DNA from: Verrucomicrobiota bacterium
GTDB lineage: Bacteria; Verrucomicrobiota; Verrucomicrobiia; Verrucomicrobiales; Verrucomicrobiaceae
Length of the DNA: 53,397 bases
Direction: 5' to 3'
Assembly: GCA_025360015.1 (NCBI GenBank)
Contig: JANYCZ010000050.1
Coordinates: 1-53,397, forward strand
The translations under genes and the position numbers were made by a program. Within the stretch, counting starts at the first letter, position 1; each line of letters starts with the position of its first letter. The notes under the pieces are model-generated. The model saw only the letters and a list, made by a program, of their open reading frames with translations. It was not told the DNA's origin and ran no database searches. Positions 16,895 to 26,232 of the stretch are shown here, piece by piece.

Positions 16895-17959
16895 GTGAGC
16901 CGAACCCATCCCACTGACGACCTTCGCGTCGCTGAAATCCTTCCCCTCATCCAGCCTGCTCTGCTCATGCACGAGTTCCGCTTGGGTGAACTGGAATCCG
17001 CCTTCATTGAAGACTCTCGCAAGCGTGCCGAAGCCATCCTGACCTTGAAGGATGACCGCCTGCTCGTCGTCGTCGGCCCTTGCTCGATCCACGACACCAA
17101 GTCGGCGCTCGAGTACGCGCAGCATATCATCCACGCACGTGAGAAATACGCCGCCGATCTGGAGATCGTCATGCGCGTCTATTTTGAAAAGCCGCGCACC
17201 ACCGTCGGCTGGAAGGGCTTCATCAATGATCCGCATCTCGACGGCTCCTTCGACATCAATAGCGGTCTGCGTGGCGCACGCGATCTCCTGATCAAGCTCA
17301 CCAAGCGTGGCGTCCCTGCCGGCACCGAGTTTCTCGATGTCATCACCCCGCAGTACATCGCCGACGTGGTCGCCTGGGGGGCCATCGGCGCACGCACCAC
17401 CGAAAGCCAGGTGCATCGCCAGCTCGCCTCCGGCCTGTCCATGCCGGTGGGATTCAAAAACGGCACCGATGGCGGCATTCAAGTGGCGCTCGATGCCATC
17501 GAGGCCGCCAATGGCCAGCACTGCTTCCTCTCCGTGACCAAAGACGGCGTCGCCGCCATCGTGAACACCAAGGGCAACAGCGCCTGCCACGTCATCCTGC
17601 GCGGTGGCAAAGCCGGCACCAATTTCGATCCAGCCTCCATCAAGACCGTCGCGGACCAGCTCACCGCACGTGGCCTGCCCGCCAGCGTCATGGTCGATTG
17701 CAGTCACGGCAACAGCCTCAAGGACTACCGCAAGCAGCCTGTCGCCTCCGCTTCCATTGCCGAACAAATCGCCGCAGGCAGCAAGGCCATCACGGGCGTG
17801 ATGATTGAGAGCCATCTCGTCGAAGGCCGCCAGGATACCAAGCCCGGCCAGCCGCTCACTTATGGCCAGAGCATCACCGACGCCTGCGTCTCCTGGGAGA
17901 CGACGGCAGCCATGCTCGAAGAACTCGCCGCCGCTGTCCGCGCACGCCGCAGCAAATGA
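16895..17959 (+). CDS. aroG: 3-deoxy-7-phosphoheptulonate (DAHP) synthase, AroG/AroF type
   Basis: Condenses phosphoenolpyruvate and erythrose-4-phosphate to DAHP, the first step of the shikimate pathway. It is clearly the type I-alpha enterobacterial-like form: LLVVVGPCSIHD, EIVMRVYFEKPRTTVGWKGF, FLDVITPQYIADVVAWGAIG, GARTTESQVHRQLASGLS, VGFKNGTDG and GVMIESHLVEG all match. I choose the GTG at 16895 (MSRTHPTDDLRVAEI) because it aligns with the AroG start (NDDLRIKEI); a TTG at 16880 would add five residues. The symbol is by family, and the feedback specificity (Phe, Tyr or Trp) is not determinable. Its stop overlaps the next start by ATGA, tying it to heptose genes. Confidence 0.95.
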   Translation: MSRTHPTDDLRVAEILPLIQPALLMHEFRLGELESAFIEDSRKRAEAILTLKDDRLLVVVGPCSIHDTKSALEYAQHIIHAREKYAADLEIVMRVYFEKPRTTVGWKGFINDPHLDGSFDINSGLRGARDLLIKLTKRGVPAGTEFLDVITPQYIADVVAWGAIGARTTESQVHRQLASGLSMPVGFKNGTDGGIQVALDAIEAANGQHCFLSVTKDGVAAIVNTKGNSACHVILRGGKAGTNFDPASIKTVADQLTARGLPASVMVDCSHGNSLKDYRKQPVASASIAEQIAAGSKAITGVMIESHLVEGRQDTKPGQPLTYGQSITDACVSWETTAAMLEELAAAVRARRSK

Positions 17960-18951
17960 CCTTCACCCGCGACCATCTCCAGCGCCTCGCGCAAGGCCGC
18001 ATCCTCGTGGTGGGAGATGTCATGCTCGACCATTTCATCTGGGGCCACGTTCGCCGCATTTCGCCGGAGGCCCCCGTGCCCATCGTCGAAGTCACCCGCG
18101 AGGAATTTTACCCCGGCGGTGCCGCCAACGTCGCCCGCAACATCTCGCCCTTTTCACCGCACACCCATCTCATGGGCCGCGTTGGCAAAGATATGGCTGC
18201 CGACAAGCTGCGGGAACTCTTGATCGAAGACAAGGTCGATCCCGCTCCGCTTCTCGTTCACCCCACGCTGCCCACCATCTCCAAAGCACGCGTCTCCGCA
18301 CGCCAGCAGCAGATCGTCCGTGTGGATCGCGAAAAACTTCTGCCGCTGACCGCTGCTGAACTCATCGAAGTGGAGCAGCGTCTGCGCGATCTCGCACCCA
18401 ACCTCGACGCCATCATCCTGGAAGACTACGGCAAGGGCTTCATGACCGAGCTGCTCATGCAGGTGGTCGCAAAGATCGCCGCCGAGCACAAGCTCATCGT
18501 CACCGTCGATCCCTCTCCTCGCAATCCTATGCCATGGGCTGGCGTCTCGCTGGTGAAGCCGAATCGTCTCGAAGCCTTCGCCGCTGCCGGTCTTGAAGAC
18601 CATCTTCTGCCCGAAGCTCCGCTGGAAAACACCGAGCTCTTAGAAGTCGGCCGCCTGCTGCTCGCCAAATGGGACGTCGCCAGCATCCTCGTCACCCTCG
18701 GGGAGCAGGGCATGATGCTGTTTGAACGCGGCCATCCCCCGCATCACATTCCAACACGCGCACGTGAAGTCTTTGATGTCTCCGGCGCTGGCGACACCGC
18801 CATCGCCCTGCTCACCCTCGCTCTCGCCAGCGGTCACAGCCTGCTCGAAGCCGCCGAAATCTCCAACCACGCCAGCGGCATCGTCGTTGGCAAGCTCGGC
18901 ACCGCCACATTGACGCCAGACGAGTTGCTGGCAGCCTTCTCATCCAAATGA
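17956..18951 (+). CDS. rfaE1: D-glycero-beta-D-manno-heptose-7-phosphate kinase (HldA/RfaE domain I)
   Basis: Phosphorylates heptose-7-phosphate at C1 on the route to ADP-heptose, an LPS core or S-layer glycan precursor. It is a PfkB-family sugar kinase: N-terminal GDVMLDHFIWG, the GGAANVARN motif and the C-terminal anion-hole/catalytic motif DVSGAGDTA (about residues 274-282). Its 331 residues correspond only to the kinase half of enterobacterial HldE, with no C-terminal adenylyltransferase, as in organisms with separate HldA and HldC. It overlaps both neighbours by ATGA and sits with gmhA. The phosphatase and adenylyltransferase of the pathway are not in this window. Confidence 0.93.
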   Translation: MTFTRDHLQRLAQGRILVVGDVMLDHFIWGHVRRISPEAPVPIVEVTREEFYPGGAANVARNISPFSPHTHLMGRVGKDMAADKLRELLIEDKVDPAPLLVHPTLPTISKARVSARQQQIVRVDREKLLPLTAAELIEVEQRLRDLAPNLDAIILEDYGKGFMTELLMQVVAKIAAEHKLIVTVDPSPRNPMPWAGVSLVKPNRLEAFAAAGLEDHLLPEAPLENTELLEVGRLLLAKWDVASILVTLGEQGMMLFERGHPPHHIPTRAREVFDVSGAGDTAIALLTLALASGHSLLEAAEISNHASGIVVGKLGTATLTPDELLAAFSSK

Positions 18952-19529
18952 GCACCGACTTCGCCTCTCTTTTCAAGACCCACCTCAGCGAGCATCAGGA
19001 CGCCATCGCCAGGCTGAGCACGATGAATGATCAGATCGCCCCGCTCGCCGCCGCCTGGCTCACCGCCCTGCGCGACGGCAAAAAAATCATCTTCTTCGGC
19101 AACGGTGGCAGCGCCGCCGATGCGCAGCACCTCGCCGCCGAACTCGTCGTGCGTTACCGCATCAATCGTCCGCCCCTCGCCGGTCTGGCCCTGACCACCG
19201 ACACCTCCATCCTCACCGCGCACAGCAACGACTTCGGCTACGACACCGTCTTCTCGCGCCAGATCGAAGCCCTCGCCCAGCCCGGCGACGTTGTACTCGG
19301 CATCTCCACCTCAGGCACCAGCAAAAACGTGCTCCTCGGCCTTCAGGCTGCGAACAAACGCGGCTGTATCACCATTGCCTTCACCGGAGAAAAAGGCGCG
19401 GATTGCGCTGCAGAAGCCAAGCTGAGCTTCAAAGCACCTTCCGCAGTCACCGCACGCGTTCAGGAATGCCACCTCCTCATCGGGCATCTCCTCTGCGACG
19501 TCGCGGAACAAAGCTTCGCTACCGCCTGA
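18948..19529 (+). CDS. gmhA: Phosphoheptose isomerase (sedoheptulose-7-phosphate isomerase)
   Basis: Converts sedoheptulose-7-phosphate to D-glycero-D-manno-heptose-7-phosphate, the substrate of the neighbouring kinase. It has a SIS fold with the sugar-phosphate loop GNGGSAADAQHLAAELV (51-67) and the ISTSGTSKN loop near 119-127. The residues matching the E. coli GmhA zinc ligands fall at the same numbers: H61, E65, Q172 and H180. Length (193) is normal. The start overlaps the upstream stop by ATGA. With the kinase it commits this operon to ADP-heptose supply. Confidence 0.95.
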   Translation: MSTDFASLFKTHLSEHQDAIARLSTMNDQIAPLAAAWLTALRDGKKIIFFGNGGSAADAQHLAAELVVRYRINRPPLAGLALTTDTSILTAHSNDFGYDTVFSRQIEALAQPGDVVLGISTSGTSKNVLLGLQAANKRGCITIAFTGEKGADCAAEAKLSFKAPSAVTARVQECHLLIGHLLCDVAEQSFATA

Positions 19530-19541
19530 GTGGCGGTCTTC

Positions 19542-20903
19542 ATGAAAGAAACCTCCCAGCCCGTGTCTTACCCCAGCGCTGGCCTGCGCCGCATGGTGTC
19601 CGGCTTCTCGCAAACTGTCGTGCAGCGCATCCTCAGGCTTGGCATCAGTGTGTTCATCACCGGCCTGCTCGCCCGGCACCTTGGGAGTGCGGGCTTTGGC
19701 GCTTTATCTGCCAGCCTCGCTCTGGTGTCTCTGCTTTATACCCTGGCTGAGCTCGGCATGGGGCGTGTGCTCGTACGTGAACTTCTGCGCGAGGGAGCGG
19801 ACAAGGTCGCACTGATGGGCTCCAGCTTTTACACACGACTCGCCACCGGAGTCGCGCTCTTTGCAGCACTCGCCGCGTATGCGTTGTTCTTTGAGCCTGC
19901 GCATGCCACACTACTGCTCATCTATGGCCTCGCTCTGCTCACGCATGCCGCCACGGACGTGCTCGCATGGTTTGAGGCGGAGCGCGACATGCCCGCAGCT
20001 GGCTGGTGCCAGTTTGGCGGCTTTATAGTGAGCGTGCTTGCCATCGTGGCGGGCCTCATCTGGCATGCGCCACTGTGGTTCTTTGCGTTTACTTTCATCA
20101 TCGAGTGCTTGGTGACTGCTGCGGCTCTCTTTGTCCGCTACCATCAGCTTGGGGGCGCATGGAGGGCGTGGAGTTGGAAAAAAACCCTCTCCTTCACCTT
20201 GTTGCGCGAGTCATGGTATGAGGTCGCCACCCAGCTTACTCTGCTCATGCTGCTGCGCCTGGATGCCGTCATGGTTCAGGCCATGCGTGGTGAGACTGAG
20301 GCTGGTTACTACAGCGCTGCGGTGCGCATCTCCGAGGTCGGCTACTTCATCCCAATGCTGCTCGCTGGGTTCATGCTCCCGCCGCTGATGCAGAGGAAGG
20401 AATTGGGCGCGCCGGATTACCGTGATCGACTCGCCGACTATTTCGGCATCTCCCTGGCTTGTACGCTGCCGATCGCGCTTGGCATCGTTTGTACCTCTGA
20501 CTGGCTTGTGCGTTTGCTGTTTGGCTCAGCCTATCTCCCAGCGGCCCCGATGCTCACCGTGCACGCCTGGGCGCTCATTCCCTTCGCACTGGGCATCGTC
20601 AGGACGCAGTACCTGACCATCGAGGGTAAACTTTGGGCCAATATCCCCGCCGTGGTCGCCGCTCTCATCATCAACATTGCACTGAACTGGCTTTGGATCC
20701 CTGAGCATGGCGGTCTTGGGGCCGCGTGGGCCACATTGATCGCCTACAGCGCCGCCTGGATGGTCAGCACGCCCTTCATGGCCGCTACACGTGATCTCGC
20801 GGGTCTTATGCTGCTTGGTATCATCCGTCTCCCTCATCTTTTGCAAGGCGTCTTTGCTCGTCTGCGGCGGTCGCAGCCTCTGAGTACTCGATCACACCCA
20901 TGA
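19542..20903 (+). CDS. Polysaccharide flippase (Wzx/MATE-like oligosaccharide exporter)
   Basis: Integral membrane protein of about 450 residues with 12-14 predicted helices, resembling Wzx/RfbX-type transporters that flip lipid-linked repeat units across the inner membrane. The N-terminal segment (VVQRILRLGISVFITGLLARHLGSAGFGALS) is the typical first helix pair and loop with the LG-x-x-x-FG signature. An Arg-rich cytoplasmic tail follows the last helix. The ATG at 19542 (MKETSQPV) is preferred; a GTG at 19530, immediately after the gmhA stop, adds four residues. Its stop overlaps the next gene by ATGA, and that gene is the polymerase/ligase-like protein expected beside a flippase. Confidence 0.87.
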   Translation: MKETSQPVSYPSAGLRRMVSGFSQTVVQRILRLGISVFITGLLARHLGSAGFGALSASLALVSLLYTLAELGMGRVLVRELLREGADKVALMGSSFYTRLATGVALFAALAAYALFFEPAHATLLLIYGLALLTHAATDVLAWFEAERDMPAAGWCQFGGFIVSVLAIVAGLIWHAPLWFFAFTFIIECLVTAAALFVRYHQLGGAWRAWSWKKTLSFTLLRESWYEVATQLTLLMLLRLDAVMVQAMRGETEAGYYSAAVRISEVGYFIPMLLAGFMLPPLMQRKELGAPDYRDRLADYFGISLACTLPIALGIVCTSDWLVRLLFGSAYLPAAPMLTVHAWALIPFALGIVRTQYLTIEGKLWANIPAVVAALIINIALNWLWIPEHGGLGAAWATLIAYSAAWMVSTPFMAATRDLAGLMLLGIIRLPHLLQGVFARLRRSQPLSTRSHP

Positions 20904-22420
20904 ATCGCGGCAATCCATCTGCCTTCGCTGTCATCGCGATGCTGATGCTCGGCGGGCTGTATGCAGTCGCCTCCATAGTTCTGACTGACGGCAACACCAT
21001 CGGTCAGATGTGCCAGTATCTTATGGCCGGAGGTTTTCTGCTGTCTTTAATGGCTCCCCGCCTCGGCTTTTTTATCTGGATCGTTTTCTGCGGCTACAAC
21101 GATCTCCTCAAACGTTTTCTCATCGTTGGCGGCCGCATTACTCATGAAGATCTGAAATTTGTGCTTGGGATCACACCGGCGATGTTTGGCGGCGTCGTGG
21201 CTGCGTTGGTCTTCAGCGGGCTGATGGGATCTCGCCGCATTGTTGGCCGCGAGTGGATGCTTTTCCTCGTGGGCATTTTTCTCATGCTTCTCGCCGGAGT
21301 GCTTGCTGCCACACAGGACCACGCGGGACTCGACGGTGTCCTGCAAGGCATCGCCAACAATGGTCTCTATTCGCTCCTGCTGTTCGTGGTGCCGCTGCTT
21401 CTGAAAGAAAAATCCAGCCTGCTCTCGCTCTGGAAGTGCCTTGTGCTCACCTGGCTGCCAGTCTCCGCCTATGGCTTGTTTCAGCAGATCAACGGATTCG
21501 CGGACTTTGAGATCGAATACCTTCGCGCCGGCCTCAGCATTGAGATCAAACAGCTTTATACCAGTGAAGTCCGCGCCTTCTCCACGCTGAACTCTCCCAC
21601 TGCGCTCTCGATTATCGCGGCGGTGCTCGCCGTGTCCAGTTTAATGCTCGGATTCATGTATCGTGGAAAAGGCGGACGTCCCGTCATTGGCCGCACATTG
21701 GCCGTGTTCTGCTTCCTTGTGCACACGGCAGGGGTTGTCGCCTCCACCGGACGTTCCGCCCTGCTCATTTTGCCAACCGCCCTCCTAGGCACCTGGTGCT
21801 TCGCTTCACATCGGCGTACCAGGCTTTTCTACACCTGTGTCACTGTGTCTTTCGTGTTTCTCGTCGCTTCGTCGGGCTGGCTGATCAATAATCTCGAAGA
21901 GCTCAACGAACGTTCTCTTTCGCTCGGCACTCCCGGTGCCTTCCTTTCGCGCATGCTCGTGGTCGGCACCTACTGGGACCGCCTTTCAGGATTTTCGAAT
22001 GTACTCATGAATCCCCAGGCATGGTCTCTATTCGGCTATGGCAGCGCTGAGGATGGCACCGGAACATATCACTACCACGATCCCATCTCGGAAATCCTCA
22101 TGCGTTATGGGGTGGTCACACTCTTCATCGTCGCGGGCGCCATCATTTTCATGCTGCGCTGGTTCCATCAGCAGGCCTGGCAGCTTGAAGACAGGACGGA
22201 CCGCCAGTTCGCTTCCTCCATGATTGCCATGGCGTTTTCCATCCTGCTCGTTTCCGCTGTCAGTGGCTCGGTGATGACGGTTTTCCCGGTGAACGTCTTT
22301 TTTTGGCTCACCTGCTCCGCTGTTCTCAGTCTTGCCAGGAGCCCGGCACCAGAGCCGCATTCCGCCTCGCCACAGGGGCTTCCGCCTCCGCCGCCCTTTC
22401 AACGGCAGAACGTATCATGA
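20900..22420 (+). CDS. O-antigen polymerase/ligase-like membrane protein
   Basis: 506 residues with about 11-12 hydrophobic helices and a large extracytoplasmic stretch, as in the Wzy/WaaL-like O-antigen ligase family that polymerises or attaches glycans on the periplasmic side. Visible supports are the helix-rich N-terminus, GLFQQINGF, RAFSTLNSPTALS (the family often has an R-x-x-x-T/S-x-x-N-P segment here), TGRSALLI, and the late loop YGSAEDGTGTYHYHDPISEILMRYG before the last helices. Polymerase and ligase cannot be told apart from sequence. It sits between a flippase and methyltransferases, with ATGA overlaps on both sides. Confidence 0.85.
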   Translation: MNRGNPSAFAVIAMLMLGGLYAVASIVLTDGNTIGQMCQYLMAGGFLLSLMAPRLGFFIWIVFCGYNDLLKRFLIVGGRITHEDLKFVLGITPAMFGGVVAALVFSGLMGSRRIVGREWMLFLVGIFLMLLAGVLAATQDHAGLDGVLQGIANNGLYSLLLFVVPLLLKEKSSLLSLWKCLVLTWLPVSAYGLFQQINGFADFEIEYLRAGLSIEIKQLYTSEVRAFSTLNSPTALSIIAAVLAVSSLMLGFMYRGKGGRPVIGRTLAVFCFLVHTAGVVASTGRSALLILPTALLGTWCFASHRRTRLFYTCVTVSFVFLVASSGWLINNLEELNERSLSLGTPGAFLSRMLVVGTYWDRLSGFSNVLMNPQAWSLFGYGSAEDGTGTYHYHDPISEILMRYGVVTLFIVAGAIIFMLRWFHQQAWQLEDRTDRQFASSMIAMAFSILLVSAVSGSVMTVFPVNVFFWLTCSAVLSLARSPAPEPHSASPQGLPPPPPFQRQNVS

Positions 22421-23160
22421 ATTCTTACTACGAGAACTATTGGCAGAAGTCGGATGGCTGGACTCCTGATGAAGGCATCAATCATCCCGTTGAACGCTCA
22501 TTGTTTGACTGCTTGCTCAAGCCGGGCATGCGCCTCATCGACTATGGCTGTGGGAATGGCGAGCGCTATGGCCGGGACATGCTCGCCCGGCAGATTGATT
22601 ACCGTGGTTTCGACATTTCTGAAACTGCACTGGCCCATGCTTGCGGGCTTGGTCTCAACGTCGCCCGCATTGCCAGTGATGGCAGTTTGCCGGTCGAGGA
22701 AGCCAGCGCTGACTGCGCCATGTGCTTCGAAGTGATCGAGCATCTCATGGAGCCGGCCAACGCTCTCGATGCAATTTTCCGCGCCCTCAAACCCGGCTCA
22801 CAGGCTGTCTTCAGTGTGCCGAATGCCGCACACTACAGCCAGCGCATCGAGTTCCTGTTTACCGGCTTCTGGAATCCAGGCGGCAGCCCGCTGACCGCCC
22901 GTAAATCTCCCTGGCAGGACCCGCACATTCGTTTCTTCAATCCTTCAATGCTTCGCCGCATGCTGGAAGCCTGCGGTTTTGAAGTGGAGCAGATCATTGG
23001 CGAACCCTTCACGTTTCAGGCTTTTCCCTGGTTCTACAAACAGGAACGATTTTTCCCACTGTTGCACTTGCTCTCCAGGCCGTTCGCCTGGCTTGGCACC
23101 AAGTTCCCCGGCTTTTGGTCGGCGCGACTTTTTGCCATCGTGCGTAAAACAAAGGTTTGA
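22417..23160 (+). CDS. Class I SAM-dependent methyltransferase
   Basis: Predicted AdoMet-dependent methyltransferase of 247 residues. Motif I is LIDYGCGNGERYG, with later FEVIEHLMEPANAL (motif IV region) and LKPGSQAVFSVPNAAHY (motif VI). The C-terminal HIRFFNPSMLRRMLEACGFEVEQ is typical of small-molecule/glycan methyltransferases of the Methyltransf_11/23 type. The ATG at 22417 overlaps the preceding stop by ATGA and starts MNSYYENYWQKSDG; the frame is open earlier, but inside the polymerase gene. It is probably one of several enzymes modifying sugars or lipid-linked intermediates of this locus; the substrate is unknown. Confidence 0.88.
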   Translation: MNSYYENYWQKSDGWTPDEGINHPVERSLFDCLLKPGMRLIDYGCGNGERYGRDMLARQIDYRGFDISETALAHACGLGLNVARIASDGSLPVEEASADCAMCFEVIEHLMEPANALDAIFRALKPGSQAVFSVPNAAHYSQRIEFLFTGFWNPGGSPLTARKSPWQDPHIRFFNPSMLRRMLEACGFEVEQIIGEPFTFQAFPWFYKQERFFPLLHLLSRPFAWLGTKFPGFWSARLFAIVRKTKV

Positions 23161-23161
23161 T

Positions 23162-23857
23162 ATGCTTAGATCCCTCCTGCGCCGTTTCTGCTACACGGCC
23201 AACACCATCCGCTACCGTGTTGAATGGCCGCGTTTGCACGAAGCTTTCGTCAAACTGCCGGTCGCTCAGAGCTTGTTTGACGGTGGAGCCGGCTCTGGCG
23301 AGTTTTTGCGCCGCGCTCTTGCCTCAGGTTTCGCAAAAAGCGTCAGCGCTCTCGAGTTCGATGCCACGAACTTCACGCGCTTGCAGGAAAACCTTGGCCG
23401 GGATCCACGCGCACGATTGATTCGAGGGTCGCTGCTTGAAATCCCGCTGGACGATGAAAGCGTCGACATGGTGATGAGCACGCAGGTCATCGAGCACATC
23501 CAGGATCACGAAAAAGCCGCTGCCGAGCTTTGCCGCATCCTCAAGCCCGGCGGTTATGCCCTCATCACCGTTCCGCATCCGCCGGAGCCATTTCCCAATG
23601 ACGGGCACTGTCGTGAAGGTTATACAGAATCGGATCTCACCGCGCTCTTCACGCCGCATGGCCTCCAGCCGCTGCGGACAGACTATTTCCTCACTCGCAG
23701 CACCATAGACCGCATGCTGCTTGCCCAGCGACTTCCTGCGAATGGTGTCTTCTTGCCGGTGGCCTGCGTGGATGCCGAAACCCATTTGAGTTCCGAAGAA
23801 CGCCGGGCCGGAACGCCCTTTGGCATTCTTATGCTGTTTCAGAAACCCGCCGTCTGA
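23162..23857 (+). CDS. Class I SAM-dependent methyltransferase
   Basis: Second methyltransferase of the operon, 231 residues. It has motif I FDGGAGSGEFLRRAL, an acidic beta2 end (ALEFDATN), motif IV STQVIEHIQDHEKA and LKPGGYALITVPHPPEPF. It starts one base after the previous stop with ATG at 23162 (MLRSLLRRFCYTANTIRYR); a longer frame upstream overlaps the previous gene and is not needed. The Arg-rich N-terminus may contact membrane or lipid carrier; this is inference. Its TGA overlaps the next ATG by one base (TGATG). Confidence 0.87.
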   Translation: MLRSLLRRFCYTANTIRYRVEWPRLHEAFVKLPVAQSLFDGGAGSGEFLRRALASGFAKSVSALEFDATNFTRLQENLGRDPRARLIRGSLLEIPLDDESVDMVMSTQVIEHIQDHEKAAAELCRILKPGGYALITVPHPPEPFPNDGHCREGYTESDLTALFTPHGLQPLRTDYFLTRSTIDRMLLAQRLPANGVFLPVACVDAETHLSSEERRAGTPFGILMLFQKPAV

Positions 23858-24999
23858 TGAAGCTTCTCATCATCGATGCCAACATGGAGCTGGCCAGCCC
23901 TTCCATGAAAGGCGTTGTCCGCTCACTTCCAGCCCTGCGCAGCAAAGGGATTGAAATCGAGGTCTGGTGCTGGACGTGTGATGAAAATCTGCCGGTCACC
24001 GTTCGGAAACTGCCACGCATCGGTGACATTCGTCTTATAGGCGGCTTTGTCTTCGGCTGGCTGGTCTTCTGGAAGGCCTGGTGGCTTTTTAAGGTGAAAA
24101 AGCAGCCTCGGCCGGACGTCATCTATTCCATCGCTTGGTATCTTAGGGACTGTGACATCTGCCATGTCCATTTCTCCCCTTTTGACTGGGAGAACCGCCA
24201 GCGCATCTTGGGCATTCATTCGGTGCGCGATCTCGCGGAACGTCTCGTCAATCTCTGCGGGCTTCATCGTGCCCGGCGCTGTCTCCGTCACACTCCAGCT
24301 CGGCAGCTCATCTGCGTCTCTCAAGCCGTCGCTGATGACATGCGTGCCGAAAACCCGCGCCTTCCGCTGGAGGTTCTGCCCAACAGCTATGATCCCAGGC
24401 GCTTCCACCTTGGCGTGCGGGATCAGTTCCGTGCCGAAACGCGCCGCCAGCTTGGCTATGACGAACGGCATCACGTGTTCATTTTTGTCAGCGCAGGCCA
24501 CTACCGCCGCAAAGGCTTCTTTCTGGCTGTCGAGGCATTGGGGCGGCTCATCGTCGGCCATCCAGAAGTTCGATTTCTGGTGGTCGGCGGCCACCCTGCC
24601 CGGCTCGTGGCTCTCCAGGCAGAGCTCGGCCAGCAGCAAGACTGGATCACGTTCACCGGTATGGTGCCTGATGTGGAACGTTACCTCGCTGCGGCAGATG
24701 CCTTCCTCTTTCCCTCCTACTCCGAGGCCTTTGCCCTGGTGGAGGTTGAGGCGGCCGCATGCGGCCTCCCTCTCTTCCTGACTCCGCATCATGGTTCTGA
24801 GATGATTCTTGAAGATCGCATAAACGGTCGCTCCATCCCCTTCGATGCTGGCCAAATAGCCTCGGTACTCGCGGAGTTCATCGAAGGACACTGGCAGTTG
24901 CAGCGCCCATCCCTCAAGCACGCCATCGACTCCGACACCTATGCTGAACGCTTCACAAACCTCATTCTGGCGAGGGCAAGACATCGGGTCCCCGCCTGA
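23857..24999 (+). CDS. Glycosyltransferase family 4-like protein
   Basis: GT-B fold glycosyltransferase of 380 residues, expected to transfer a sugar from a nucleotide donor to the growing lipid-linked glycan at the cytoplasmic face. The C-terminal GT4 domain is clear: FVSAGHYRRKGFFLAVEALG (donor-side Arg/Lys), FTGMVPDVERYLAAADAFLFPSYSEAFALVEVEAAACGLPLF with the E-x7-E pattern, and GSEMI. The N-terminal acceptor domain has KLLIIDANMELASPSMKGVV. It overlaps the methyltransferase stop by one base. Donor and acceptor sugars are unknown. Confidence 0.88.
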   Translation: MKLLIIDANMELASPSMKGVVRSLPALRSKGIEIEVWCWTCDENLPVTVRKLPRIGDIRLIGGFVFGWLVFWKAWWLFKVKKQPRPDVIYSIAWYLRDCDICHVHFSPFDWENRQRILGIHSVRDLAERLVNLCGLHRARRCLRHTPARQLICVSQAVADDMRAENPRLPLEVLPNSYDPRRFHLGVRDQFRAETRRQLGYDERHHVFIFVSAGHYRRKGFFLAVEALGRLIVGHPEVRFLVVGGHPARLVALQAELGQQQDWITFTGMVPDVERYLAAADAFLFPSYSEAFALVEVEAAACGLPLFLTPHHGSEMILEDRINGRSIPFDAGQIASVLAEFIEGHWQLQRPSLKHAIDSDTYAERFTNLILARARHRVPA

Positions 25000-25080
25000 G
25001 AAGTCTCCACCGACCAAAGGAGCTGGCGTACACCCGAGTGCTGCTGATTCGGCAGCTTGTGCAGCCGCCTCACCAGCCAC

Positions 25081-26232
25081 ATGAAGCCAGCTCTGCTGCT
25101 CATCAGCCACGCCTGCGCCGCGCTCGAAAATCGCAAGAAGGTCCAGGCGCTCGCCGCACATTTCGACCTCGTCTGCGTCACCTCCACCATTGAGCAGCAT
25201 CTGGTGCTTGGACGCCCCTCGTCCGACTTTGATAACGACAGCGATGCACCCGCGCGCAACTACCAGCTCATCCGCCTGCCGCGCCATGGCAAAAACGAAA
25301 CCACGTTCCGCTACGTCGGCCTCGCCGCCGTCATGCGTTCACGCCGTTTTGATGTGGTCCTCGTCGAAAATGAACCCTGGGCTGTCATCTGCTGGCAGGC
25401 GCGGCTTTGGAAATCACTGCTGCAACGTCAGGCTCTCTTCGGTGAGTTTACCTGGGAAAACGTCGAGCGCCCAGGCTGGAAGGGAGTCATCCTGGCTCCC
25501 ATTTATCGTGCTATGACCGCCACGACTGACTTCATCATCGCGGGCAATCAAGCCGCCTCACAGCTCGTGCAGCGGCATGGCGCGCGGGCGCTGGATGTCC
25601 TCGTCGCTCCGCAGTTCGGTGTCGATCTCGCCAATCATCAGCCCGCTCCATCTGCCAAACGCGCTGCGCTGCGTCAGTCCTGCGGGCTGCCAGCAGACGC
25701 TTTCATCATCGGCTACTGCGGCAGGCTCACCGAAGAAAAAGGCCTCCATGAACTGGTTCAAGCCTGTGAGGCACTGCAGAATGTTCATCTCGCCATTCTC
25801 GGCTCAGGCAGACTCGAGTCCTGGCTCAAGGAGCAGCAGCAGCCGCGGCCATGGCTGCACCTGCTGCCACCACGTCCGCATTTCGAGATCCCCTCTTTCC
25901 TGCGCTGCCTCGATGTCTTCGTCCTCGCCAGCAAACCCGTGCGCACCATGGCCATGTGCTGGGAGGAGCAGTTCGGCCACGTCCTCATCGAAGCCATGGC
26001 CTGCGGCGTCACCACACTCGGCTCCACCAGCGGAGCAATCCCTGAAGTCATCGGTCATGAAGCAGCCATTTTTCCGCATGGCGATGCCAAAGCGCTTGCC
26101 GAACGTATTCGAGGCGTGATGAATAATTCCACCATCGCTCAGAGCCAGCTCGAACGCACCCGCACCCATTACACCCATGACGCTGTCGCATCTGCATGGG
26201 CCGGATTCATCCATCAAAAACTCGCCGCATGA
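25081..26232 (+). CDS. Glycosyltransferase family 4-like protein
   Basis: Second GT4-type enzyme, 383 residues. The N-terminal part begins MKPALLLISHACAALENRKK. The C-terminal domain shows IGYCGRLTEEKGLHELVQA, LHLLPPRPHFEIPSFLRCLDVFVLAS and HVLIEAMACGVTTLGSTSGAIPEVIG, the donor-binding E-x7-E region of retaining GT-B enzymes. I start it at the ATG at 25081; an earlier non-ATG start eight codons upstream is possible. An 81-base gap separates it from the previous gene, the only sizeable gap in this part of the operon. Its stop overlaps the next methyltransferase by ATGA. Confidence 0.87.
   Translation: MKPALLLISHACAALENRKKVQALAAHFDLVCVTSTIEQHLVLGRPSSDFDNDSDAPARNYQLIRLPRHGKNETTFRYVGLAAVMRSRRFDVVLVENEPWAVICWQARLWKSLLQRQALFGEFTWENVERPGWKGVILAPIYRAMTATTDFIIAGNQAASQLVQRHGARALDVLVAPQFGVDLANHQPAPSAKRAALRQSCGLPADAFIIGYCGRLTEEKGLHELVQACEALQNVHLAILGSGRLESWLKEQQQPRPWLHLLPPRPHFEIPSFLRCLDVFVLASKPVRTMAMCWEEQFGHVLIEAMACGVTTLGSTSGAIPEVIGHEAAIFPHGDAKALAERIRGVMNNSTIAQSQLERTRTHYTHDAVASAWAGFIHQKLAA

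Noticed and set aside
16802..17815. 337-residue antisense open frame across DAHP synthase
   Set aside because: Shadow of a highly conserved enzyme; no family resemblance.
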